DNA from: an uncultured bacterium
GTDB lineage: Bacteria > Muiribacteriota > Ozemobacteria > Ozemobacterales > Ozemobacteraceae
Direction: 5' to 3'
Assembly: GCA_937949615.1 (NCBI GenBank)
Contig: CALEDQ010000031.1
Span: 62,001 to 126,000 of the forward strand
DNA: 64,000 bases
Position 1 is the stretch's first letter; every line of letters begins with the position of its first letter. Positions 10,301 to 18,200 of the stretch are shown here, piece after piece. The notes under the pieces were generated by a model. That model worked only from the letters and a program-made list of their open reading frames with translations, was not told the origin of the DNA and made no database searches. Made by a program: the position numbers and the translations under genes.

Positions 10301-13300
10301 CGGCCTGAACTCTGATGATGTCATTGATATTGGCCGAATAAGAGGCGGTATTATCACCGTTTTCTTCAGCGATGAAAAGTTTCGGAGCAGTTCCCAGCTT
10401 TATGGCCGGAACCTGGGTGTCGATACCGATCGGCTGATCGGGGTTGCTGGTTACGATAGCAGTGGCCATGGTTATCGCCGGTGTATCGGGGTGCAGAACC
10501 TTGGCGTTGAAAGAAACGGCCGGGTTGTCGAGGCCAGACAGGCTTGCCGATGCCACGAAGGTGCCGCTGTAAACATAGGGAGAGCCGACATTGTTGACAA
10601 AAGTCAGCGGTATCCACCAGGTTTTTGCATCGCCGTCGTAATATCTGGCCTGTGAGTCATCACTGGTGCTGTTGGTCAGACTTCTGATGTCGACAAGCAC
10701 TTCTGCGGGCGGAACATTGTTGATGTTGTAGATTGAATCAAGAACGCAGGTAATCTTAACGCTGTCACCCGGGTTGATGATATTGTTCAGGTTGGCATCA
10801 GTGAGAAGATCGGCTCTGGTCTGCGGATAGCCTGCAAAAGTCGGAGTCTTTGACAGGAAGCGGATCGGCAGAGTGTTTGCATAGGCCATGTTTCCTGACG
10901 AATCGAGGGCGATGATTACCAGTGAGCTGAGAGTGCCGAGTCCTTCCGGAATTGTCCAGTTATAGGTGTATTCGTTGCCACCGGTCATATTGGGCGGGAA
11001 GAGTGTCGGGCTCGGTGGTGTCAGACCGTTGTCGGTATAGAGATTGACAAAGTCGATCATTGGCAGAATGCCGTCATGTTTGGTCATTTTGACTTTGATC
11101 TGGATGACATCGCCAAGATTGGCTTCGCCAAGTCTGCCATTATCGAGCACAAAAGTAATCGGGTAGACTTCGATGGTCGGGGGCTGGTTGTCGACTTTGA
11201 CGGCGTTGGCGGCCTGGCCGACCGTTTCGTTGCCGTTTTCATCGGTGACTTTTACAACCAGTTTAACGTCTTCATTATTGGTGGTGCCGCGTTTGGGCTC
11301 AATAACAACTTCTGCTTCAAACCCGGTCGGGGTGATGATGCAGGGAACCATACTGGCGACTTCGCTGTGACCAAATTTTGTCAGGTCAACGGTCACCGAA
11401 GCCGGAGCGCCGTTGTTGGCACCGGTAATGAGAACTTTGAGAGTAACGGTGTCGGTGGCAAAGGTAGCGGTGGTTGTATACTGTCCGTCGAGGTCGACGA
11501 TGGTGTTACCGTTGGTATCCTGTTTCTGGATATTGGTAACCGAGGTGATGACCAGCGACTGGTTGTCGACCAGATATGAGGTCGGTGCCGACATGGTCGA
11601 GCGGTTGCCGGCATTGTCGGAGACTGTCAGAACGAAGGTGACGTTTTCGCCGTTGGTTGTGCCTTCAAGAACTGTGTGAGTATATGAGAATTCGCCGTCG
11701 TTGGCGCCGCCATCGGCATGGGCGCCATCGTCATAGAGCTGCTGGTTCGAAGCGCCGCCAAGCGTCGAAAGATTGACCGTCGGCACAGCACCGTCGAGAG
11801 AACTGAGATCGACAAGGGCGGTAAATTTGATTTTGTCGCCGGTGTTGATGACCCCGGCCTTGCCTTTGAGCTCCTGAACTGCGGTCGAGAAGCTGTTGAT
11901 GATCGGCAGCCGGCAGTCGACCTCGAAGGTGCTCGACAGTGAATTCATCGTGTTGAAGGCTTTGTCATAGACAATGGCTCTGAAGACGTAGCCGGGGTTT
12001 TCGACCGGCGCTGAGGCGCAGTCCTGCACATGATAGTAGCGGCGCAGGGTCGGGTCGTAGTTGGTCAGAATGGTGGTGGCACTGCCGCCGATCATTGAAA
12101 GGTCAAGAACACAGTAGCCATCGTCTTTGTCAGCTACCGGAATGATGAATTCAAGGCGATCGCCCACGTTGATCGCGCCAGTTTTGGCAAGGTCGGTTAG
12201 AAAGTTAACACCCATCGGGCCGACATCAGGCACGGTATTGTCGATTTTAACCTGTACGACGGCGTTCTTTTCATTGCCGGCGTTGTCAGTGGCAACCAGG
12301 CTGAAGTAGTGTTCGAAGTTAAGACTGCCAGCCGGAACGTCAAGACTGGTGGTGTAGTAGCCGCCGGCAAAAGTCATTTCGACCGGGTTGGCCTGGCCAA
12401 GCTCTGTTAAATAAGCTTTTACAGTCTGTCCATCATAGATTGAAGAGGCTGAGCTCGCCAGCTGAGCCCTGAAGGTGAGGCGGTCGGCGACTTTAACATA
12501 GGGGTGAGTTGTCGAAAGAACAGGGTTGACCGTATAGGTTGCGGTCAGAAACTGGGGTGGTTCATTGTCGATGCTCAGGCTGTTGGTAACTGTCTGAACG
12601 GTGTTGCCTGAATCATCAACCGCATATACGACAAAGTTCAAAGACTGATCGGTGATGCCACCAATCAGAGAATCAGTTACAACGTGGTCAACGCGGTATG
12701 AAGTGCCGGAAATGCTGAGAGTGCTGCTGGCATCGCCACCAAGCTTTCTCAGATCTACCCAGACGCTGCCATTGTCGATACTGCCGACGGTGGCGGTAAT
12801 GGCGATCTGATCACCATATCTTGCGGGCTGGCCAGGTCTGCTGACATTCTGAACCAGACCGGCGCTGATAGTCGGCGGCAGGTTGTCGACATAGATAATC
12901 GGCAGGGTTACACGGGTAATGACGTTGCCGGCGATATCTTTTGCGGTAACGGTGAAAGCGCGCGGGGTTGAATTTTCAGAGGTGTATTGAAAAATCGGGT
13001 AATCAAGGCCAAAAGTCGTGGTGCTCAGATTGGGAGCGCTCGAACCATCGGCGAAGGGAACGATCTGGTTGTTGACCCCACCGATGCCGCTGAGGTCGAC
13101 AGTCAGAAGAATGTCTTTCATGCCGACAGCAACGTTGCCGCTTATCTGCAGCGTATCATTGATGATAGCGGTGCGATTGGTGTTGGTAATGTTGTTGCCG
13201 TTTCTGAAAATCTTCATGACCAGGTCGCCCTGAAATTCAGGCGGAACACTGTCGATTCGCAGAGAGTTCGAGGTCTTTTTGACGTTGTTGCCGGCGTCGT

Positions 13301-14288
13301 CGGTTGCGGTTACATCGAAGAAAATGAAGGAATTCTGAATCAGGTCGGCTTCGGTAACGTAGACGATGGTTTCATAAACGGCTTCGCCGCCGATGACCCC
13401 ACCGGCTTCGCGGTTGAGAGTTACGGGGTTGTTGCCGAACAGAGAAGTATTTGAGGCTACCAGTGTATCGTTGTCGAAATTGCTTACAGTTGCCTGAATC
13501 TTGATGGCATCGCCGGCGGTAATATAGGTTTTGTTGGCGGTGGTATTGGTTATGATTACCGATTTGATAATCGGGGCGATGGTGTCGTAGCTTATCGAAA
13601 CAGTGTTCCAGGTGGTTGCGTTGCCGGCGTTGTCAAGGGCAGTTACTGCGATTGTCTGCAGAGTTCCTTCTTTGCCGGTCGGGATGCTGGTCAGATTGAG
13701 CCGGAAGGCGTTGGCGCCGTTTGCCTGAAAAATAGTGTTGGCGCTGAGGCCAAGATTGGTGAGATTGGCTGAGACAGAATCGCCATCGGCGGCGCTGTTC
13801 AGCAGAAGGTCGATCTGCAGCGGATCATTGAGCTTGAAAACACCACCGTTACCGGTGCCGGTGTTGGCGGTCGGGCCATACTGCGAAGACGGGCGGCGGT
13901 TATCGACCCTGATAATTCTCTGAGGTGCAGAGTTTGAATCATCACCAAAAGTAAAAGTTACATCGCCATCAACGCTGCCCGGAGAAACAGTGAGAATGGC
14001 TGAATAGAGGCTGCCGGCGAGCTGGGGCAGCGTCAGGTTGCTGATACCCATTGCCGGAGCAGAGACAAACGGAAATTCACCGGTTGTGCTCGTCGTGGTA
14101 GAGCGACATGAAATGGTCAGGGTATCACCAATACCGGCAATACCATCACCATTCAGATCTGAAGAAATTACGACCTGAGCATTGGAAATATCAGCCCAGC
14201 CGGGCGAGGCCGCCAGCAGCAGAAATATGAAAAATACACTGCTGATGAGAATTCTGCTGAGTTTTCTGTTTGCCTTCTTGTTTGCCAT
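4374..14288 (-). CDS. Giant secreted Ig-repeat protein B with FlgD-like C-terminal tail
   Basis: The protein has 3304 residues from the ATG at 14288, which has a strong CCCGGAGGAACC ribosome site. A TTG 45 bases upstream also keeps the frame open but is less likely. The Sec signal peptide ends around SPGWA (residue ~32). About 13 tandem bacterial Ig/cadherin-like domains of 95-120 residues follow (to ~1600), with boundaries marked by DNAGN and VDNxPP-type motifs. A middle section has SbsA-like domains with FNEAMDQ and related strand signatures. The C-terminal third carries SbsA/Big-type domains and a final FlgD-type Ig domain (about 3199-3304) with QFPNPARNRV, KIYDTAGHLV and LRNKDGKAVANGVYFAKIEV. 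Such tails resemble type IX sorting domains. A surface adhesin or filament role is likely but not shown. It is a full-length paralogue of giant A, and lipoprotein B follows. Confidence 0.88.
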   Translation of the reverse strand: MANKKANRKLSRILISSVFFIFLLLAASPGWADISNAQVVISSDLNGDGIAGIGDTLTISCRSTTTSTTGEFPFVSAPAMGISNLTLPQLAGSLYSAILTVSPGSVDGDVTFTFGDDSNSAPQRIIRVDNRRPSSQYGPTANTGTGNGGVFKLNDPLQIDLLLNSAADGDSVSANLTNLGLSANTIFQANGANAFRLNLTSIPTGKEGTLQTIAVTALDNAGNATTWNTVSISYDTIAPIIKSVIITNTTANKTYITAGDAIKIQATVSNFDNDTLVASNTSLFGNNPVTLNREAGGVIGGEAVYETIVYVTEADLIQNSFIFFDVTATDDAGNNVKKTSNSLRIDSVPPEFQGDLVMKIFRNGNNITNTNRTAIINDTLQISGNVAVGMKDILLTVDLSGIGGVNNQIVPFADGSSAPNLSTTTFGLDYPIFQYTSENSTPRAFTVTAKDIAGNVITRVTLPIIYVDNLPPTISAGLVQNVSRPGQPARYGDQIAITATVGSIDNGSVWVDLRKLGGDASSTLSISGTSYRVDHVVTDSLIGGITDQSLNFVVYAVDDSGNTVQTVTNSLSIDNEPPQFLTATYTVNPVLSTTHPYVKVADRLTFRAQLASSASSIYDGQTVKAYLTELGQANPVEMTFAGGYYTTSLDVPAGSLNFEHYFSLVATDNAGNEKNAVVQVKIDNTVPDVGPMGVNFLTDLAKTGAINVGDRLEFIIPVADKDDGYCVLDLSMIGGSATTILTNYDPTLRRYYHVQDCASAPVENPGYVFRAIVYDKAFNTMNSLSSTFEVDCRLPIINSFSTAVQELKGKAGVINTGDKIKFTALVDLSSLDGAVPTVNLSTLGGASNQQLYDDGAHADGGANDGEFSYTHTVLEGTTNGENVTFVLTVSDNAGNRSTMSAPTSYLVDNQSLVITSVTNIQKQDTNGNTIVDLDGQYTTTATFATDTVTLKVLITGANNGAPASVTVDLTKFGHSEVASMVPCIITPTGFEAEVVIEPKRGTTNNEDVKLVVKVTDENGNETVGQAANAVKVDNQPPTIEVYPITFVLDNGRLGEANLGDVIQIKVKMTKHDGILPMIDFVNLYTDNGLTPPSPTLFPPNMTGGNEYTYNWTIPEGLGTLSSLVIIALDSSGNMAYANTLPIRFLSKTPTFAGYPQTRADLLTDANLNNIINPGDSVKITCVLDSIYNINNVPPAEVLVDIRSLTNSTSDDSQARYYDGDAKTWWIPLTFVNNVGSPYVYSGTFVASASLSGLDNPAVSFNAKVLHPDTPAITMATAIVTSNPDQPIGIDTQVPAIKLGTAPKLFIAEENGDNTASYSANINDIIRVQAEIDRLSDPGSVSVVIYQTTGGETVYKAPMYQLIGSNIWEATFMLATGTRNTGEPLADGEWRNINGASVTMRIFMSDDADNLATSSLITPSPGISFDNHPPQINKSTTFQRVFAQSNQAEAWVANVGNGTASDTIGVVVQLTEADASNRAYIDLSPLGATSTYMLQADGQYFKTVGVAYPTQYAHFPLQDGSFDLATPTFRIYVVDKAGNRDYVEDTYNQLAVDSRRPEVTSASYDGRVLSIWFSEQISPATFDISYVRLGYKADQTDVQLSLNAAVQLDPAIDLLFTDVDSNMMSIQLASQTKSVIADWGKRTLYISVATNNNQNPTDNITPIAKDVAGNWLKPVSRNITLTTVDVPTDYTIRPKLTGGRYVANLTDAERRSLYIEFDKDVDPTTLTALSLRQLAIWYNKGSNNETWANAYRFNTQAVDTFDPNDVQNTSRVLRIELSEEAQDWIALKYGRLGSQFHLQVNGTDLEPPPYPTTSPTLIRDFEGNSVMPILPVNAVTANLTPLNTPFQISSNINLDLSGATPILTINMQNNRKARLFDDPYSESTLALSRTMPVDLSRVYIYEKSDTNTGRSISLGSSSNVNPMVKWTGSNSYTDLNTRYASTTVRIPLTAEALKTMLSWGTSEFYLACSTNAFKDMWGNSSEVYPGTSGTAAKLTTITPVGYTPARIHTVAITPVKADSALFKGQPADGFFYEVAFDTATLSADVRVPIARNIQPTIELFRQGTDEKIDTGRFVSWLDHNQGGVTRTAIQFANTGLPEAGNFQRVPVYVKVSGFTDIFNVDNRQNGVASAAFDLSKKVDSSAYQYGFNQVTSYPMIFDNAAPFAINASSPTTIGVTGAGNLRVRVFFNEAMDQTNTSFARPTLRLVQGANTVMSFSWSGWVGSATAEFINSNSFDASTTQGECYYAITGGYDEAGNKGSDVTLPTVINIHSKGPNVRAYRVQTLQSTVANFADDFVYNQPYSPDVSSDYSNQANLPGIATISIEFDTLPRDATGWLRIYTSDGSQLVASLTAKPSSSGTAWESVWDGTKADGQLIVSEVPITYELRFYDLAGNEGSRRGNIVYDRRAPRVSEWQFTNLKVLNNRAYFSPTVSSVAKINVITGDIGQGMKMRLTKAGERKNTYVMSSYSSSGYTINFDGKSSDSVPANLSGHYEVSLVDLAGNLGVPLTTTSRATATLVIDRDVPVLERITMFKVNKGANVAIGDAVTRFNSRKNDLRIEVVEGTYLTEPLASGTALVKIMSGSTLIRELTVQQVDVLSPLFAIWDGNDDKGQAVNDGTYVVKITDLAGNVAALTTEVTVVKSVFKLESVTQVGLDGVRMTFSHDVLVSSAEGPSYSISPVSPAGLAISGPKVSATNPRVVTASLTPVLGSAQNGTLYTVTVTPLAVFSVDGDDITAGNNQQSFTADTRGPVISAITYDGVTSQRKFNVVFDEQLENSSAINPQNYTLTVGTTTIQIDSASIRADLKSVVLTAAKDISEGNTYSLTVTNVKDLIGNSSNSSISFEGRDVTPPALTITAFSNPANEFDVVVVVKANEDISGQPSAAITQSGGTSVALLLNSGTDLRMFIGGAHLDRNYPGVATIKVTAKDISQNTGTANFSFTTAFVNASMRAAVKSGDGNVEAVFEPGTLNKDTLVLIIPEKLSKTGNASVRGSQIMPSALVGMTQTQLKSIKASVVASDRASEELEPLGQAYSLVIPAGRLQGAVAMSMKAEPQTLSGAALYHNDGSGWKKVDYSAENGNLHFSAATAGTFALMRDTRAPRASMLNDITSAPVRESRPVFTWSIEEFASGIAPETAIAVLDGRKYPVMLDETATVARFSIIDDMVSGEHSIALQIADKAGNLNVLPALRFVAQPPLKIHEVVQFPNPARNRVSLRISTNRNEVDAEEIRVKIYDTAGHLVAATNDLVMRQSPNGAGKVVQDVVWDLRNKDGKAVANGVYFAKIEVRDPDNYEKKTRYTHKIAVLR

Positions 14289-14339
14289 TTTTATGGTTCC
14301 TCCGGGTGGAACTGATAGTTTTCGACTATTCAAGTAAAG

Positions 14340-14365
14340 TCATCGGCAGAGACAACAAAATTTCT
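14340..14365 (-). promoter_or_regulatory. Possible FliA (sigma-28)-like promoter of giant B
   Basis: On the minus strand, AGAAATTT (14365-14358) and GCCGATGA (14347-14340) are separated by 10 bases. The flagellar sigma consensus is TAAAGTTT-11-GCCGATAA, so the -10 matches 7 of 8 positions and the -35 about 5 of 8. It lies about 50 bases before the giant B start, after the preceding terminator. Confidence 0.3.
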
Positions 14366-14412
14366 GATAAAAAAAACGAATTTCTCAAAAAATGGCATGC
14401 TTTTTGCCAGAC

Positions 14413-14451
14413 AAAAAAGCTGCCGGGGGCGATTTTCATCGCCCCCGGCAG
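14413..14451 (-). terminator. Rho-independent terminator after lipoprotein A
   Basis: A perfect 14-base GC-rich stem (14420-14433 and 14438-14451) with a 4-base loop is followed on the minus strand by six T (14418-14413). It lies 28 bases after the lipoprotein A stop and separates the two giant/lipoprotein units. Confidence 0.92.
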
Positions 14452-14479
14452 AAGAACCAGAACTCCCTGTCAATGTGTT

Positions 14480-15256
14480 TTAAATATCAAGTCCGCCTGC
14501 TTTAAGGGTTAAATAGACCTGATAAACGGTTCCTGTCGTTGAACTGTCTTCTGACCTGGCCTGTTGTATCTGAGTTTTTGCCGCAGCAGTATCGCCCGGG
14601 TCATTTCGCCAGAAAAGGGCATAAGCAAACATTGCATGTGCTTCAGGAGAGCTTACACCGATGATTGTGTGCTCCAATGTCAGTTTGTAAAGAGGATCCT
14701 CAAGGCCAATATCATCAGAAAGAATTGTGGTTGCGGTTCTGATATTGCTGTCACCACCGGCCTGAATCAATGCCAGGGCATAACCAAGCAGTGACTCACG
14801 GTAGCTGCCAGCACTCTGGTTGCCGATTTGAACAGAACTTTTGAAGTCTTCCAGACCTTCGATGGTTTTGTAATACTTTACTTTTGCCCAGCCACGACCG
14901 TTGAAAGCCTGCTGTCTCTCAGCCTGGGTGGCTCTTGAGTCACCGAGAATATCACTGAAGTTCGAGATGGCTCCGCCCCAGTTTGCAGAATCCATGACTG
15001 TCCAGGCATTTTTAACCTTCTGCTCAACCGAGATGCTGGTGCCAGTGCCGGTACCGGTGCCAGTTCCCGTTCCTGTTCCAGTTCCGGTGCCTGTTCCTGT
15101 GCCTGTTATAATGACGGGGCCGGCAGGATTTTCGCCGGGCAGAATCTGCCGGCCATCACCGCCACCACCTCCGCCACAGCCGATCAGCATTATTGAAGCG
15201 GCGATAAGCAATGAGAAAGCAGTTCTGAGAATGTCGTTCGTGCCTGGTTTAAACAT
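14480..15256 (-). CDS. TPR-like lipoprotein A with Thr-Gly repeat linker, partner of giant protein A
   Basis: This 258-residue lipoprotein has a signal sequence ending at LIGC (Cys27), a run of Gly, and a 23-residue Thr-Gly dipeptide linker (residues 51-73). A TPR-like helical region follows, with WGGAISNFSDIL, QAFNGRGWAKVKYY, and SPEAHAMFAYALFWRND. These match the corresponding segments of lipoprotein B, so the proteins are paralogues, but no known family is recognised. The ATG lies only 4 bases after the giant A stop codon, and its GAGGT ribosome site overlaps that stop, so translation of the two is very probably coupled. A terminator follows. A role as membrane-bound partner of the giant protein is inferred from this arrangement. 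Confidence 0.82.
   Translation of the reverse strand: MFKPGTNDILRTAFSLLIAASIMLIGCGGGGGGDGRQILPGENPAGPVIITGTGTGTGTGTGTGTGTGTGTGTSISVEQKVKNAWTVMDSANWGGAISNFSDILGDSRATQAERQQAFNGRGWAKVKYYKTIEGLEDFKSSVQIGNQSAGSYRESLLGYALALIQAGGDSNIRTATTILSDDIGLEDPLYKLTLEHTIIGVSSPEAHAMFAYALFWRNDPGDTAAAKTQIQQARSEDSSTTGTVYQVYLTLKAGGLDI
15038..15106. repeat. Hexanucleotide repeat coding for the (Thr-Gly)11 linker
   Basis: Eleven six-base units plus three bases encode alternating Thr-Gly in lipoprotein A. Third codon positions vary from unit to unit, including ACA, ACC, ACT and ACG for Thr. Older repeats under selection for a flexible spacer fit this better than very recent slippage. Confidence 0.9.
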
Positions 15257-15260
15257 TTTT

Positions 15261-18200
15261 TTACCTCAATACTGCCAGTTTGCAGGTTTTCTTAACTTTG
15301 AGCGCCGGGTTCAACGGGTCAAGAACCTCGATTCTGGCGATGTAAACACCGTTAGCAACGGTTTTGCCATCTTCATTGCGCAGATCCCATGGAATGTCAT
15401 AGAGATAACGCGAGCCACCGGCGGCAAAATTTTCTTTGACCGCTCTGACATTGCCGAGTGCCGCAACTTTGTGGCCGGCAGTATCGTAGATTCTGATTCT
15501 TACCAGGTCGTCAGTCAGAGAGCCACTGTTGGCGCTGATTCTGATGAACCCACGGGTTCTGGCCGGGTTGGGATACTGCATGATCTGATCGATCTGCAGC
15601 GGCAGCGCTACCTGGAATCTGATTGCTGCAGTCTGCGCCAGATTACCGGTCTGGTCAGCCGCTCTGATGACAAGCTCATGATCGCCATTTGTCAGAGGGG
15701 AAAGAGGCTTGAAGGTAAAACGACCTGTGGCATCGACGGTCACCGGCTGCGGCGCTCCGCCGTTGATTGAAGCCATTGTTTCTGCGACATTGAGACCGGC
15801 ACCGTATTCTTCTATCTGACCATTGAACTCCGGTCTGGCAGAACGCAGCGGTTCAGTCAGATCAAGACTCTGGTCGAGACTGATTCTCGGAGCAGAAACG
15901 TCACGCATGACCGCAACGATCTGAGAAGAGGTCAGTCGAGCAGAGTAAGCGTTGTCAGCTGTTTCCGAGGTAATGAATTTCCAGCTGCTTCCTGACTGGT
16001 TGAACAGGCCAAGACCTGCCGTGGCAGTGGCCGGCAGCCTGAACGACATGCTGAAGCCTCTGCTGACTTTTTCAGCATCGATGCTTACTTCATAGCCCTC
16101 AGAAACCGGAATCAGTTCGGAGCTGTTCTGAACTTCCCGGCTGCTGGCCACTGACGCTCGTAGACCTCTGATTGAGCGCATTTCCTTCTGCAGCGATGCC
16201 ATAATCAGGCCATTGCCTGAAGTATCGTGAGCAAGTTCATGTTTGAGAATTTTGACGGTTGTGCCTTTTTTCAGACTGTTTTCGGTGAAAGTCAGTTTCA
16301 GATTTTCGTCGGCAGAGAGTATCTGGGCGGCGATATTGGCTGCAACATAAGCGATGGTAAAGCTTCCTTCACCGGAACCCTGATTGCCAGAAACGTCTTC
16401 GCCTCTGACTATGAGGCTGCCGGTGCTGCCATTGGCTGAATTCAGCGAGACGCCGGCCATGAACAGCTGATTGCCGGTGCGGGCCTGCATGCCAATGCTT
16501 ACGGTAGAGGCGCTGCCATGTCTGACGTAGAGAACCGGGGCTGATTTAAGAGGTTCATTGGCTGATGCCAGAACAATGATGTCGTTAACATTTGCCGGGT
16601 TCGAAAACGCTGATACTTTGATTACGGGGGGAGTCAGGTCGCGACCCTGGAAAGTGTAGGGCAGTCCGGTTCCGGTATTGCCGAGAATGTCAGTTACGCC
16701 GCTGGCGGTGATCACATAGTTCTGGCTTTCAACAAGATCTTCGGCAGCTGTAAGCTTAACCGACTTCTGGTCGGTCTGCAGGGTTGCCTGGGTGAGCGCG
16801 ATGCTGGATCCGGCTGAATTCTTCAGGGCATAGGCTGCAACGTTTCCGGCATTGCTGCCATCAAGGGTTTCATTGAACACGATCTTGAATTCTTTCTGAC
16901 TGGTCAGGCCCGAAAAGTCATGGCTGACAATTCCGGGACCTTCGCCATCTGCGGTGAACGCAATCTGATTGCTGGAGCTCGACAGAGAAGCACCGTAAAT
17001 GCTTCTTACACCCGCAGCGCCGCTGGCGACAGAAATCTGGTAGATCTGATTGTGAGCAAATTTCTGGCTGGCTGTGAAGAGAATTGCCATGGGCTCGGCA
17101 ACGGCCACCGTATTGAACGTCAATGACGGAGAAGCATTCAAAGAACCGGTGGTGACTGTCGAGCTCTTCAATTCCTGATTGAACCAGATTTTAGCCGAGG
17201 TTGAACTGATCTGGGTTACCGAAGAAGCCTTGAACTCGCTGGCGATGACTCTGATTTTCGCAGCTGCACTGGCCAGGTTGCCTGCATAGTCGGAAGCTCT
17301 GAAAGTGTAATCGCCGTCTGCGACAAGGTTGCCAAGATCATTTCTGCCGTTCCAGGTTGCCAGAAGCGCTCCGGCTGAAGCGACCAATGGCAGGCGATTG
17401 ATTCTGGTGCCGACGATATTGGTTATTTCGAGATAGAAAGCGCCGGTAGCACTCAGAGGTTCGGCAGTAACTGTGAAGATGTCAAGATTGCCGGCACTTG
17501 GGGCAAACCAGCTGACGGGTTGCGAGGCAACATACATTGTATAGGTGCTGACCACCGGGTTCTGAGTATCGATAACCATTCGGTAAAGGTTTTCTGAACC
17601 AGAGACGGCCAGGTTGCCGGCGCGGTCGACCATGCCGATGTCATAGCGACCGTCGGGAAGTCTGGTCGCGGTGTCGGTGCTGCGACTGTAGACGCCGGTG
17701 AAATTTGTGCTCCAGAAGCCGGTTCCGGCAGGACTGAGCTCATAGGTGTCGGTTGAATTGGAGCTTCTGACACGCAGTTTCGGTGCCTCGGTTTCGGCGG
17801 GCGCCTGAAATTTTGTGTTAATGAACGGGTGTTTGAACGGGTTGAAGTAGATGATTGAGTTGGCAACATCGTTTTCGCCGCCGGTAAAGCTGAGACCCGT
17901 AACGGTCGGAGTGGCATTGTCGAGGCGCCAGGCCAGCTGTTCGAGAGAGTAGTCGCCGTTGGTATCAACCAGAAACATATTATAAGTCGTTGGTTGTGCC
18001 GGCTGCGGGCCCTGGGCAATGCTCCACGAGAATGTCGCGGCGTTGCCGACGAGAGTCAGAGGATAAGAGGCAACTACGCTGCCTTCAAGCATATAGTGCA
18101 GATAGACAAGGGTCGGATTACCGTCGGGAGCGCCGCCGAGCTGAACGGAGAAGGTCGAAACTCCGGGATTGACCAGGAAGCTGAACGGCTGATTGATCAG

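Noticed and set aside
15038..15106. CRISPR-like or satellite array
   Set aside because: The units are 6-base coding repeats for Thr-Gly without spacers.
14901..15770. Plus-strand ORF of 289 codons over lipoprotein A and the giant A end
   Set aside because: It is a shadow of the minus-strand genes and includes the complement of the Thr-Gly repeat.
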